Assembly: GCA_017744415.1 (NCBI GenBank)
Contig: JAGIBJ010000045.1
Coordinates: 1 to 64,000 of the forward strand
From: Solirubrobacteraceae bacterium
GTDB taxonomy: Bacteria > Actinomycetota > Thermoleophilia > Solirubrobacterales > Solirubrobacteraceae
Direction of reading: 5' to 3'
Length of the DNA stretch: 64,000 nucleotides
Position 1 is the stretch's first letter, and each line of letters begins with the position of its first letter. Made by a program: the position numbers and the translations under genes. The notes under the pieces are model-generated. The model did no database searches, was not told where the DNA came from, and was given only the letters and a program-made list of their open reading frames with translations. Below are positions 14,625 to 23,174 of the stretch, in pieces.

Positions 14625-15329
14625 GTGACCGGTCAGATGCGCCCGATCGCCCCGCTGGAGCGCCGCCCGCTGCATGAGCAAGTGGCCGATCGCCTGCGTG
14701 AGCTCATCGACGACCAGCGCCTGCAGCCCGGCGACAAGATCACGCCGGAGCGCGACCTTGCCCTGCAGCTCGGCGTGAGCCGCCATTCGGTGCGCCAGGC
14801 CCTCGCCGCGCTCCGCGCGCTCGGCATCGTCCAGATCCGTCACGGCGACGGCGTCTACCTCGCCGAGCGCCCCGATGACCTCGTCCCTCACCTCGCCCGC
14901 GAACTCGCCAACAGCCAGGCGCAGTTCCCGCACATCTGGGAGGTGCGGCAGGCGATCGAGAGTCAGAACGCGCGCCTTGCCGCCCGCCGCGCCACGGAGG
15001 CTGATCTCGCGGCGATGCGCGCCGCGCTCGACGCGATGGCCGAAGCGATCGAAGCCGGCGGCGACGTCACCGACGGCGACCATGACTTTCACCGCGCCGT
15101 GGCCACTGCCGCGCAGAATCCGCTGATCGACGCGCTCATGCGCGATCTCTCCGGCCCCTTCGCCGACACCTCCGCAACGTCGCTCGCCAAGCCCGGCCAG
15201 GCGGAGCGCTCACTGGCCGACCACGAGGTGATCCTCGGCGCGATCGAACGTGGCGACGAGGAGGGCGCGGCCCGGGCGATGCTCGCGCACCTCGTCGGTA
15301 CGACGGCGCTGGCGTTCGACGGCGACTGA
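14625..15329 (+). CDS. FadR/FCD-type GntR transcriptional regulator
   Basis: A 234-residue regulator. The winged-helix domain (about residues 8-75) has LHEQVADRLRELIDDQRLQP, GDKITPERDLALQLGVSRHS and VRQALAALRALGIVQIRHGD; the C-terminal all-helical FCD domain follows, with metal-site-like segments (EVRQAIESQNARLAARRAT; GDHDFHRAVATAAQNPLI; DHEVILGAIERGDEEGA). FCD domains bind small carboxylic effectors. GTG 14625 lies seven bases after a TACAGT hexamer and is taken as a leaderless start; ATG 14637 is the alternative. It is divergent from the GS-like/nitrilase/GATase operon and almost certainly controls it through the TTGGTCGACCAA palindrome. Confidence 0.87.
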   Translation: MTGQMRPIAPLERRPLHEQVADRLRELIDDQRLQPGDKITPERDLALQLGVSRHSVRQALAALRALGIVQIRHGDGVYLAERPDDLVPHLARELANSQAQFPHIWEVRQAIESQNARLAARRATEADLAAMRAALDAMAEAIEAGGDVTDGDHDFHRAVATAAQNPLIDALMRDLSGPFADTSATSLAKPGQAERSLADHEVILGAIERGDEEGAARAMLAHLVGTTALAFDGD

Positions 15330-15361
15330 CTCGCGGCGACGGCGTCCGCTGGAACGCGCCG

Positions 15362-16690
15362 TTAGCGCGCGAGCGCGAGATCGACGAGCGACTGGTTGCC
15401 CGTGAGGGTCTGGCTCGTCGCGCCGGTGATCCCGACGTGCGTGAAGGTACCGGGCTCCCCGAAGCCCTCGAAGTTCACGGCCTTGTTGTGGCTCGTGCGG
15501 CCGCGCAGGCGGCTCGGATCGGTGCGCGAGGGGCCCTCGATCAGCACTTCCATCGTGCGCCCGACGAACCGCTGGGCGCGCTCGTGCGCGTTGCGCTGGA
15601 TCACCTCGACGAGCCGCTGCATCCGCTCGACCTTCACGTCGTGCGGCACGAGGCCCTCGGTGAACTCGGCGGCCTCGGTGTGGCGGCGCGGGCTGAAGAT
15701 GAACGTGAAGGCCGAATCGAACTGCACGAGTTCGCACACCTCGAGCGTCTCCTGGAAGTCCTCCTCGGTCTCACCGGGGAAGCCGACGATGATGTCGGTG
15801 GAGAGGGCGACGTCGGGGATACCCGCGCGGATCATGGCGACGCGGTCGATGAAACGCTCACGGTCGTAGGTGCGGCGCATCGCCTTCAGGATCTTGCTGC
15901 TGCCCGCCTGAAGCGGCAGGTGGACGTGCTCGCAGATCGTGTCGAGCTCGGCGTGCACGTCGACGACGTCCTGCTTGATGTCCTGCGGGTGCGGCGACGT
16001 GTAGCGCACGCGCTTCATGCCCGGGATCGAGCCGACCTCGCGCAGCAGCTCGGAGAACTCGCGCCGCTGCGGCCGCAGATCGCGGCCGTAGGCGTTCACG
16101 TTCTGGCCGAGCAGCGTGATCTCGACGACGCCCTCGGACGCCAGCCGCCGTGCCTCCTCGACGATCTCGTCGTACGGGCGGCTCACGTGACGGCCGCGGG
16201 TGCTCGGAACGATGCAGTACGAGCACTTCATGTGGCAGCCGACGCTGATCTGCAGCCACGCCTGGTGCGGGCGATCGCGCTTCGTCGGCAGGTGCGCGGG
16301 GAAGCCCTCGAACTCGAAGTAGCCCTGGGCCGTGATCGAGTCGCTCGTGAGGAACTCGGCGAGCTTCGGCACCTGGCCTGGGCCAAACGCGACGTCGACG
16401 AACGGGAACTGCTCGAAGACGAGGTCCTTCATCGACTGCGCCCAGCACCCGCCGACGCCGATCACGGTGCCGGGGTTGTTGCGCTTGACGATCTTCGCGT
16501 CGTGCAGATGGGCGACGAAGCGCTCGTCGGCCTTCTCGCGGATCGAGCACGTGTTGAAGAGGATGAGATCCGCGTCCTCGCGCCGCTCCGAGGCGGTGTA
16601 GCCGAGCGACTCGAGCATGCCCTTCATGCGCTCGGAGTCGTGCTCGTTCATCTGGCACCCGAAGGTGGTGACGTGGTAGCGCTTGCTCAT
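15362..16690 (-). CDS. miaB: tRNA-2-methylthio-N6-dimethylallyladenosine synthase
   Basis: A 442-residue radical SAM methylthiotransferase that adds the methylthio group to the base made by MiaA. The N-terminal UPF0004 domain carries its three cluster cysteines in TFGCQMNEHDSE (Cys12), FNTCSIREKA and GVGGCWAQ; the radical SAM cluster is CHMKCSYC; and a TRAM domain ends the protein (RTMEVLIEGPSR). Start at ATG 16690, since a longer form adds only four residues. The usual miaB-miaA neighbourhood is broken here: about 5.7 kb, including a catabolic operon and an SDR-methyltransferase pair, lies between them. Confidence 0.93.
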   Translation of the reverse strand: MSKRYHVTTFGCQMNEHDSERMKGMLESLGYTASERREDADLILFNTCSIREKADERFVAHLHDAKIVKRNNPGTVIGVGGCWAQSMKDLVFEQFPFVDVAFGPGQVPKLAEFLTSDSITAQGYFEFEGFPAHLPTKRDRPHQAWLQISVGCHMKCSYCIVPSTRGRHVSRPYDEIVEEARRLASEGVVEITLLGQNVNAYGRDLRPQRREFSELLREVGSIPGMKRVRYTSPHPQDIKQDVVDVHAELDTICEHVHLPLQAGSSKILKAMRRTYDRERFIDRVAMIRAGIPDVALSTDIIVGFPGETEEDFQETLEVCELVQFDSAFTFIFSPRRHTEAAEFTEGLVPHDVKVERMQRLVEVIQRNAHERAQRFVGRTMEVLIEGPSRTDPSRLRGRTSHNKAVNFEGFGEPGTFTHVGITGATSQTLTGNQSLVDLALAR

Positions 16691-16775
16691 CCGAATGCCC
16701 AAGGGTACCGGGCCCCGCGCCCGTGCCGCAGCCGTCCGCCCGAGGGGCCGCGCCGTAGCCGTCGAGCCGCGCGGC

Positions 16776-17213
16776 TCAGCCGATCGGCTTGCTGAACACG
16801 ATCCGGTCTTCGCCCGGGCCGGAGTAGTCCGGGGCCATCCGCTCCTCGAAGCCGAGCGCCGTGTGGAACGCTCGCGAACGGGTGTTGCCCGGCCGCGTGA
16901 TCGCGCGCAGCTCGAAGGCCCCGAGCCCGGCGGCGCGGTCGGCGAACGCGACGTACAGCTCGCTCGCGAGTCCCTCTCGGCGGCGGTCGGTGCGGACGCC
17001 GACGACGTGGATGTAGCCCGCTGGGCCTTCGGGGCTCAGGAGCCCGAAGAGGTAGGCGGAGACGCCGAAGCGATCACGGATGACGAGCGAGAGATCCCCG
17101 AACTCTCGCACGAGCAGCGGGTGGTGCATCGGCGCCGCCTCGACCGATCCCCAGTAACGCTCGAGGCCGCCGACGATCGCGACGTAGTCCTGGGTGGTGG
17201 CGCGATGGATCAC
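16776..17213 (-). CDS. GNAT-family N-acetyltransferase
   Basis: A 145-residue protein with the GNAT core: acetyl-CoA-binding motif A in IHVVGVRTDRRREGLASELY (about residues 76-95) and motif B in NTRSRAFHTALGFEERMAPD. The start is placed at GTG 17213, where the domain begins; the open frame continues upstream across the divergent CotH-like gene but is then a shadow. The substrate is unknown. It is divergent from the gene at 17311 with a 97-bp gap. Confidence 0.75.
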   Translation of the reverse strand: MIHRATTQDYVAIVGGLERYWGSVEAAPMHHPLLVREFGDLSLVIRDRFGVSAYLFGLLSPEGPAGYIHVVGVRTDRRREGLASELYVAFADRAAGLGAFELRAITRPGNTRSRAFHTALGFEERMAPDYSGPGEDRIVFSKPIG

Positions 17214-17310
17214 GTGTCGTCCAACGTACTGGTGGCGACGCCGCCCCGAGTTGTGCAGCCGCTCACCGGGACCATGGCGCATCACCGCTCCGTCGGACAT
17301 ACTCCGCAGC

Positions 17311-19038
17311 GTGTCGAGCCCGTGCCAGTCGTCGTCCCGTACCCGGGCGCTCCTCGTGGGGCTCATCTTGATCCTCGGGATCGCCCCGGCGACGGCCGAC
17401 GCGAAGGGGCTGACGACCAAGGTCACGAGTGGTGTCGACCGTCCCGGCACGCCGGAGACGCTGCGCGTGACCGCCAAGGTCGGAGGGCGGTCGGCGGCTA
17501 CGCCTGCTCTGTCGGCCGATCTCATGCTGAGGCGCGGGCGCACGTGGAGTGTGCTGGCCACCCGGCCCGTCGGCCCCAGCGGCAAGCTCGAGTTCGTGGT
17601 CGGCGCAGCCAAGGTGATGCAGTGGCCGGCCGCGGTGCGGGTACGGATCCGGGCCCGGCGCAGCAGTCGCGTCCAGGCGCTGAGCGCGATCACGCGCATC
17701 GCGCGGTCGCAGCCGCAGGTGCCGCAGTCCGTCGTCGTCGCGCCGCCGGCCACTCCGGTTCCGACCCCAGCGCCCACCGCAGCGCCCACGCCCGAGCCGA
17801 CGGCCACCGCCACACCGAGCCCCAAGCCGACGCCCAGCCCCACCCCCGGGCCGGCGCCCACGGGCACGCTGCCGCTGCTCACGATCGATGTCGACGGCGG
17901 CGCGACGGTCACCTCGAAGGAGGAGTACCTCGGCGCCTCCTTCTCGCTCGGCGCCGTGTCGGGCCGCACCGAGATCAAGGGCCGCGGCAACTCCACTTGG
18001 GAGATGCCCAAGAAGCCCTACCGCCTCAAGCTCGCGAGCAAGACCGCGCTGCTCGGCATGCCGGCGAGCAAGCACTGGGTGCTCCTCGCCGACTACGCCG
18101 ACCCGTCACTGCTGCGCAACGAACTGGCGCTCCGGCTCGGCAGCAAGACGAGCCTCGCGTGGACTCCTGCGCAGCGCGCCGTCGAAGTGAGGTTCAACGG
18201 CAAATACGCCGGCGTCTACCACCTGACCGAGCAGATCCGGGTCGACCCGGCGCGTGTCGCCATCAAGACGTCGGATCCCGGCGACGATCCGGCCGTGGGC
18301 GGCTACCTGATGGAGCGCGACGCCTACCTCGACCGTGAGCCGCAGGTCGACTGCACCGCTGACGGGCTCGGTGCGCGGCCGCCGGGCTTCACGACGCCTT
18401 CGATCGCGGGTGGCCACGGCGGTAACCCGATCATCCTCCACGAGCCCGAGTGCCATACGCCCGCCCAGTTCGCCTACATCTCCGGCTATCTGCACGACTT
18501 CGAAGCGGCCCTCTACGGCACCGACTTCAAGGATCCCGTGAAGGGCTACGCGCCCTACGTCGACGTGCCGTCGTTCATCGACTGGGCGATCGTGCAGGAG
18601 GTCAGTCGCAACATCGACGCCTGGTACAAGAGCGTCTGGTTCTACAAGCCCGAGGGCGGGAAGCTCCACATGGGCCCGCTCTGGGACTTCGACATCACCT
18701 TCCAGTCGCCATACCCGGTGCAGGCCGGATGGGCATCCGCGGTGGTGTCGCCGATCGGACCGGGCCAGTCGCTCTCGGGCACCGGGTGGCTCACGAGGTT
18801 GTTCGAGGACCCGGCGTTCAACGCCGCTGCGAGTGCCCGCTGGGCCGAGCTGCGGCCCGACGTCCTGGCGCTTCGCGGCTACATCACCTCGCGTGCCGCG
18901 GAGCTGCGAGCGGCCGCGCTCATGAACGCCCGGCGCTGGCCGCGACCGACCACCTTCGACACCGAACTAGCCACGCTGGACCAGTGGATCGTCGACCGCG
19001 TCGCCTGGCTCGACTCGCGCTTCGGCTTCCCCAGCTGA
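17311..19038 (+). CDS. secreted CotH-kinase-like protein
   Basis: A 575-residue protein. It starts with a signal peptide (RTRALLVGLILILGIAPATA), then a beta-rich domain (about residues 30-135), a Pro/Thr-rich linker with PTPAP-, PTPEP- and PSPKP-type repeats (about 150-185), and a CotH domain to the end. The CotH domain is marked by EIKGRGNSTWEMPKKPYRLK, HWVLLADYADPSLLRNELAL, YAGVYHLTEQIRVD, and LHMGPLWDFDITFQSP near the metal-binding site. Spore-coat CotH is an atypical protein kinase; related exported proteins in non-sporulating bacteria are uncharacterised. GTG 17311 is chosen because the signal peptide follows and a CATACT hexamer lies seven bases upstream, indicating a leaderless message. 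Confidence 0.82.
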   Translation: MSSPCQSSSRTRALLVGLILILGIAPATADAKGLTTKVTSGVDRPGTPETLRVTAKVGGRSAATPALSADLMLRRGRTWSVLATRPVGPSGKLEFVVGAAKVMQWPAAVRVRIRARRSSRVQALSAITRIARSQPQVPQSVVVAPPATPVPTPAPTAAPTPEPTATATPSPKPTPSPTPGPAPTGTLPLLTIDVDGGATVTSKEEYLGASFSLGAVSGRTEIKGRGNSTWEMPKKPYRLKLASKTALLGMPASKHWVLLADYADPSLLRNELALRLGSKTSLAWTPAQRAVEVRFNGKYAGVYHLTEQIRVDPARVAIKTSDPGDDPAVGGYLMERDAYLDREPQVDCTADGLGARPPGFTTPSIAGGHGGNPIILHEPECHTPAQFAYISGYLHDFEAALYGTDFKDPVKGYAPYVDVPSFIDWAIVQEVSRNIDAWYKSVWFYKPEGGKLHMGPLWDFDITFQSPYPVQAGWASAVVSPIGPGQSLSGTGWLTRLFEDPAFNAAASARWAELRPDVLALRGYITSRAAELRAAALMNARRWPRPTTFDTELATLDQWIVDRVAWLDSRFGFPS

Positions 19039-19315
19039 GAGATCCGCCTGGGCTTTCGGGCGAGGGACCCGGCGCCATGGGACGCGGCTGACGCCGAGCT
19101 GCCAACGCGTCCGTCGATCTCCCGAGATGGCGCTAGAGTTCGTAGTCCGACCGACTCCCCACTGAGTCTCGCGCTCAGAGCGCAACACGGGTAACGCGAC
19201 TGCTTCGGCGACTGGCCTGCCCCGTGGACTTGGAGTGTCTCGCATGCCCCGGCACGTGATTCACACCCGCCGGGGACATTCAAATAAGCGGGGAGTCCGA
19301 GAGCGGCTGGAGCGG

Positions 19316-19335
19316 GCGGGTCGATTGAGACCCGC
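19316..19335. terminator. 7-bp perfect hairpin, terminator-like
   Basis: GCGGGTC and GACCCGC flank the six-base loop GATTGA. There is no T-run on either side. It lies between the converging CotH-like and siderophore-interacting genes and may contribute to termination. Confidence 0.35.
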
Positions 19336-19357
19336 TCGCACAATCCAGTGGGCTCGT

Positions 19358-19389
19358 GGCGACGGGTCCGGAGACTGCGTCCGGTCGCC
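19358..19389 (-). terminator. hairpin downstream of the siderophore-interacting protein gene
   Basis: GGCGAC pairs with GTCGCC, with a further CCGGA/TCCGG stem inside and a small bulge. It starts 12 bp beyond the stop codon of the minus-strand gene ending at 19402, the expected place for a terminator. No T-run follows. Confidence 0.45.
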
Positions 19390-19401
19390 GAGCACTCTGG
19401 A

Positions 19402-20184
19402 CTACTCGCTGAGATCCCACTCGCCGGAGCGCAGCCAGTAGCCGCGAGCGCGAGCATGCGATTTCGGCATCCCGAGCTCGTCGCGGAGCACCTCCCGCAG
19501 GTCGCGCGCGATCTTCGACTCTGCCGCTCCCCACGCCTGGCCGACCCCCTCTGGGAGCTCGATGCGTCGTAGCGCGGCCGCGAGCACATCAGTCGCGCCC
19601 GCCGGCTCGCCTGAGCGGTGCACCCAGTCGAGCCGCTGGCCATCCCGGAGCGCGAGCGGCACCTCGTCGGTCGGTCCGTCCACCTCCACGAGCGCCTGCA
19701 CCGGCTGGCCGTCGGGCGTCGTCTCGAGGATCGCCGCGATTGCCGGCAGGGCCGTCTCATCGCCGCAGAGCACCGTCCACCCGGCATCGGGCTCGGGCGC
19801 GAAGTCGATCCGCGGGCCGGCGTAGCCCACCTCGTCACCCACCTGTGCCGCGGCCGCCCACGTGCACGCCGGGCCACGCGGCTCGTGCAACAACACGTCG
19901 ACGTCGATCTCGGCCGGCACGGGCCGGTGGGCGCGGACGGTGTAGTTCCTCCATTCCTGGGTTGGGGCACCACCAGGGAACCGCCAGCCGACGACCGGGA
20001 GCACGATCGGCTCGCCCTGCGGGATGAAGAGCAGCGTGATGATCTCGCCGGGCTGGCGGATCGGCCAATCGGGCCCGAAATCCGGGGCTGTGAGCGTCAG
20101 CCGCAGCATCCTCGGCGTGAGCTGCTCGCGCCGCACGACCGTCGAGACGCCGGAGCGGAGGGGGAAACGTTCCAGGGACGACAT
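19402..20184 (-). CDS. siderophore-interacting protein (ferric-siderophore reductase, SIP/ViuB family)
   Basis: A 260-residue flavoprotein-like reductase that releases iron from internalised siderophores using NAD(P)H. FAD-binding domain: QLTPRMLRLTLTAPDF, then RNYTVRAHRP (the RxYTxR flavin motif) and IDVDVLLHEPRGPACTWAA. NAD(P)H domain: GDETALPAIAAILE, with the GAAESKIARDLREVL and ARGYWLRSGEWD end typical of SIP proteins. Start ATG 20184 lies seven bases after TACGCT, suggesting a leaderless transcript. It is divergent from the uptake operon across an IdeR-like box, so both are probably repressed by iron. Confidence 0.9.
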   Translation of the reverse strand: MSSLERFPLRSGVSTVVRREQLTPRMLRLTLTAPDFGPDWPIRQPGEIITLLFIPQGEPIVLPVVGWRFPGGAPTQEWRNYTVRAHRPVPAEIDVDVLLHEPRGPACTWAAAAQVGDEVGYAGPRIDFAPEPDAGWTVLCGDETALPAIAAILETTPDGQPVQALVEVDGPTDEVPLALRDGQRLDWVHRSGEPAGATDVLAAALRRIELPEGVGQAWGAAESKIARDLREVLRDELGMPKSHARARGYWLRSGEWDLSE

Positions 20185-20227
20185 CGCCGACAGCGTACAT
20201 GTCCGATCGCTCCGGTCGGGATAATTG

Positions 20228-20242
20228 CTAGGGTCGCCTAAC
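20228..20242. promoter_or_regulatory. IdeR/DtxR-type iron box
   Basis: The segment GCTAGGGTCGCCTAA, with TAGG and CCTA arms, matches about 12 of 15 positions of the core of the IdeR/DtxR consensus (TAGGTTAGCCTAACC). It lies in the 103-bp divergent region between the siderophore-interacting protein and the first permease, where an iron repressor would shut off both directions. Confidence 0.65.
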
Positions 20243-20287
20243 GGTTGCGCCCCGGCTTCGCGGAGCGCCGTCTCCCCCGCCCATCCC

Positions 20288-21334
20288 ATGCCCTCCACCG
20301 TCACCTCGCCGCTGTCCGCGGCGCCCTCGAGCGCGCCGTCGTCGGCCCGCCGCTCGATCTCGACGCTCGCGAGCCTCGCCGTGCTCTGCGCGACGATCGT
20401 CGCTTCGGTCGCGGTCGGCTCGAAGGACCTCCCCCTTGACGAGGTGTGGCGGGCGCTCGCCGAGCCCGACGGAAGCGATGCCACCGCGATCGTCCGTGAT
20501 CTGCGCGTGCCGCGCACCCTGCTCGGGCTGTTGGTGGGCGCGGCACTCGGCGCCGCCGGCGCCCTCATGCAGGGCATCACGCGCAACCCGCTCGCTGAGC
20601 CGGGGATCCTCGGCATCAACGCTGGCGCCTCGCTCGCGGTGGTGATCGCGATCTCAGTGCTCGGCCTCGGCGAGCCGTCGGCGTTCGTCCCGTTCGCGCT
20701 GGTGGGCGCCGGCCTCACGGCGCTGCTCGTGTTCGCCCTTGGTGGATCCGGCCGGGGCGGCCCGACACCGATCCGCCTCGCGCTCGCCGGAGCCGTCCTG
20801 ATGACGCTGCTGATCTCGCTGACGAGCGCGATCCTCGTCTTCAGCGCCCGCACCCTCGACGAGTTCCGGTTCTGGCTCGTCGGCTCGATCGCCGGCCGCG
20901 ACGCCTCGATCACCTACGCCGTCGCGCCGTTCCTCGTCGCGGGGCTGGTCGCGGCGGTGGCCTGCGGCCGTGGACTCAACGCGCTCGCGCTCGGCGACGA
21001 CATCGCCAAAGGACTGGGCCAGCGGGTGGTGCGTACGCGCGTCACCGCCGGCCTGGCGTCGGTGGTGCTGTCCGGGATCGCGGTCGCGGTCGCCGGTCCC
21101 GTGGCCTTTGTTGGTCTCGCCGTTCCGCACATCGCCCGCGCGCTTTGCGGTCCCGACTACCGCTGGATCATTCCGCTCTCGCTCGTGCTCGGCGCAGCGC
21201 TGCTGCTCGGCGCCGATACGTTCGGGCGCGTCGTCGCGCGGCCGGCCGAGCTGCAGGTGGGGATCGCGACGGCGCTCCTCGGCGCGCCCTTCTTCGTGTG
21301 GCTCGTGCGCCGTGGCCAGATGGGCGCGGTGTGA
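20288..21334 (+). CDS. iron-siderophore ABC transporter permease (FecCD family), first subunit
   Basis: A 348-residue multispanning permease. It shows the FecCD signature [40 protein letters not shown], the ATPase-coupling [14 protein letters not shown] segment and [21 protein letters not shown]. About nine to ten membrane helices are expected. ATG 20288 is taken; the frame is open slightly further upstream but without membrane character. It is the first gene of a four-gene operon and overlaps the next gene by four bases. Confidence 0.93.
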   Translation: MPSTVTSPLSAAPSSAPSSARRSISTLASLAVLCATIVASVAVGSKDLPLDEVWRALAEPDGSDATAIVRDLRVPRTLLGLLVGAALGAAGALMQGITRNPLAEPGILGINAGASLAVVIAISVLGLGEPSAFVPFALVGAGLTALLVFALGGSGRGGPTPIRLALAGAVLMTLLISLTSAILVFSARTLDEFRFWLVGSIAGRDASITYAVAPFLVAGLVAAVACGRGLNALALGDDIAKGLGQRVVRTRVTAGLASVVLSGIAVAVAGPVAFVGLAVPHIARALCGPDYRWIIPLSLVLGAALLLGADTFGRVVARPAELQVGIATALLGAPFFVWLVRRGQMGAV

Positions 21335-22380
21335 GCGCTTCCGCGTTCGTCGTCCGGCGGGGGCGCGCCTCGCTGCGGGTGCAGCGCCGCACGGCGAGCG
21401 TGTTCGCGCTCTGCCTCGTCGCGATCCCGCTGGCGCTCGTCGTGAGCGTGGCCGTCGGCGAGTTCCCGGTGCCGCTCAGCGAAGCATTCTCCGCGCTCGT
21501 CGGCCGCGGCGATCCCGGCACGTCGTTCGTGATCCACGATCTTCGGCTGCCGCGCGCCCTCGCCGCCCTCCTTGCCGGCGCGGCGCTCGGCATCTCGGGG
21601 GCGATCTTCCAGGAGGTCACCCGCAATGCGCTCGTCTCCCCCGACATCGTCGGCGTGTCCGGCGGGGCGTCGGCGGCAGCCTGCGCCGTGATCGTGCTCA
21701 CGCCGTGGGACGGCCCGTGGGCCGTGCCGCTCGGCGCACTCGCCGGTGCGCTCGTCAGCGGCGCTCTGCTCTTTGGGCTCTCCTGGCGCGACGGGCTGAC
21801 GGGCTACCGGGTGGTGCTCGTCGGCATCGGCCTGTCGTCGCTCGCGCTGGCGCTCACGTCGTACGTGCTCACCCGTGGTCGGGTGTTCGAGGTCGGGGAG
21901 GCCTACGTCTGGCTCGTCGGCACGGTGAACGGCCGTGGATGGGACCAGGTGACGCCGCTCGCGATGAGCATGGTGCTCCTGGTCCCGGCCTCGTTGCTCG
22001 CCGGCCGCCAGCTCGATGCCCTGGTGCTCGGCGACGACATCGCGCGCGGGCTGGGAGCTCCGGTCGGTCGGTCGCGCGCGGGCCTGCTGGTGCTGGCGAC
22101 GCTCCTCACGGCCGTCGCCGTCGCGACCGCCGGCCCGATCGGCTTCGTTGCCTTCATCGCCCCGCACCTCGCCCGTCGCGCCCTGGATTCGCGGTCGGCC
22201 ACCGCGCTGATGCCGGCCTCGGCCGCCTGTGGCGCGTTGCTCGTGCTCGTGGCCGATGTCGTCTCCCGCCTGATCTTCGCGCCGACGGAGATGCCGGTCG
22301 GGCTCATCACCTCGATCCTCGCCGCGCCCTACTTCCTCGTGATGCTGCGGCGCGCGGCCAACCTGGGAGCTGCCGGATGA
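21331..22380 (+). CDS. iron-siderophore ABC transporter permease (FecCD family), second subunit
   Basis: A 349-residue FecCD permease forming a heterodimer with the preceding gene product. Signature segments: [60 protein letters not shown] and [23 protein letters not shown] 21331 overlaps the stop of the first permease (GTGA), and its own stop overlaps the ATPase start (ATGA), so the operon is translationally coupled throughout. Confidence 0.93.
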   Translation: MSASAFVVRRGRASLRVQRRTASVFALCLVAIPLALVVSVAVGEFPVPLSEAFSALVGRGDPGTSFVIHDLRLPRALAALLAGAALGISGAIFQEVTRNALVSPDIVGVSGGASAAACAVIVLTPWDGPWAVPLGALAGALVSGALLFGLSWRDGLTGYRVVLVGIGLSSLALALTSYVLTRGRVFEVGEAYVWLVGTVNGRGWDQVTPLAMSMVLLVPASLLAGRQLDALVLGDDIARGLGAPVGRSRAGLLVLATLLTAVAVATAGPIGFVAFIAPHLARRALDSRSATALMPASAACGALLVLVADVVSRLIFAPTEMPVGLITSILAAPYFLVMLRRAANLGAAG

Positions 22381-23174
22381 CGGGTGCACCGCTGGAGGCA
22401 CGGGAGTTGCGCGTCGGCTACGGCGACGTGCGAGCCGTTGACGGCCTCGACCTCGCCATCCCGGGCCAGCAGTTCACGATGATCGTCGGCGCCAACGGCT
22501 GCGGCAAGTCGACGCTCCTGCGGAGCCTCGCACGCCTGCTGAAGCCTGAGGCTGGATCCGTGCTGCTCGACGGCCGCGACATCCTCCGCACGCCCTCGCG
22601 CGAGGTGGCCCGCCGCCTCGGCTTGCTGCCGCAGTCGCCGGTGGCACCGGAGGGCCTCACCGTGCACGATCTCGTCGCCCGCGGCCGCTACCCGCATCAG
22701 GGGCTCTTCCGCCAGTGGTCGCCTGAGGATGAGGCGGCGGTCGAGCACGCGCTCGCCGCGACCGGCGTGCACGACCTCGCCGACCGCCACATCGACGCGC
22801 TCTCGGGCGGCCAGCGCCAGCGCGCGTGGATCGCAATGGTGCTCGCTCAGGAGACCGAACTCGTCCTCCTTGATGAGCCCACCACCTATCTGGATCTGGC
22901 CCACCAGGTGGAGGTGCTCGACCTGCTCGACGAGCTCGTGCGCGATCACGGCCGCACGGTCGTCGCGGTGCTCCACGACATCAACCAAGCGTGCCGCTAC
23001 GCGGATCACCTGGTCGCGCTCGTCAGCGGCCGCATCCACGCCGCCGGCCGGCCCGAGGACGTCGTCGACGCCGCCTTCATCCAGGACGTGCTCGGCCTTG
23101 CCTCCCATGTCGGGGTCGACCCCATCACGGGCACGCCGCTCGTTCTTCCCACTGCCAACCCCAGGAGATCCTGA
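22377..23174 (+). CDS. iron-siderophore ABC transporter ATP-binding protein (FecE/FepC-like)
   Basis: A 265-residue ABC ATPase. Walker [12 protein letters not shown] (about residues 38-48), Q-loop [20 protein letters not shown], the [17 protein letters not shown] segment typical of the FecE group, signature [15 protein letters not shown], Walker [17 protein letters not shown] and H-loop [13 protein letters not shown]. It powers the two preceding permeases. The start overlaps the upstream stop, and its stop shares one base with the lipoprotein start. Confidence 0.95.
   Translation: MTGAPLEARELRVGYGDVRAVDGLDLAIPGQQFTMIVGANGCGKSTLLRSLARLLKPEAGSVLLDGRDILRTPSREVARRLGLLPQSPVAPEGLTVHDLVARGRYPHQGLFRQWSPEDEAAVEHALAATGVHDLADRHIDALSGGQRQRAWIAMVLAQETELVLLDEPTTYLDLAHQVEVLDLLDELVRDHGRTVVAVLHDINQACRYADHLVALVSGRIHAAGRPEDVVDAAFIQDVLGLASHVGVDPITGTPLVLPTANPRRS

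Larger units (their letters stand above)
19039..19401. other. 363-bp intergenic region, no gene seen, structured
   Basis: This space separates two convergent genes. No credible ORF or tRNA is found; the segment around 19290-19340 superficially recalls a tRNA, but its anticodon-like loop has the wrong size and no T-arm is present. Several inverted repeats are visible, the two clearest near the right end (19316-19335 and 19358-19389). The length is unusual in this otherwise tightly packed window. Confidence 0.5.

Noticed and set aside
19285-19345. Possible tRNA (a segment recalling the start and anticodon arm of tRNA-Ser)
   Set aside because: The inverted repeat leaves a loop of even size rather than seven bases, and no T-arm or acceptor stem can be paired.
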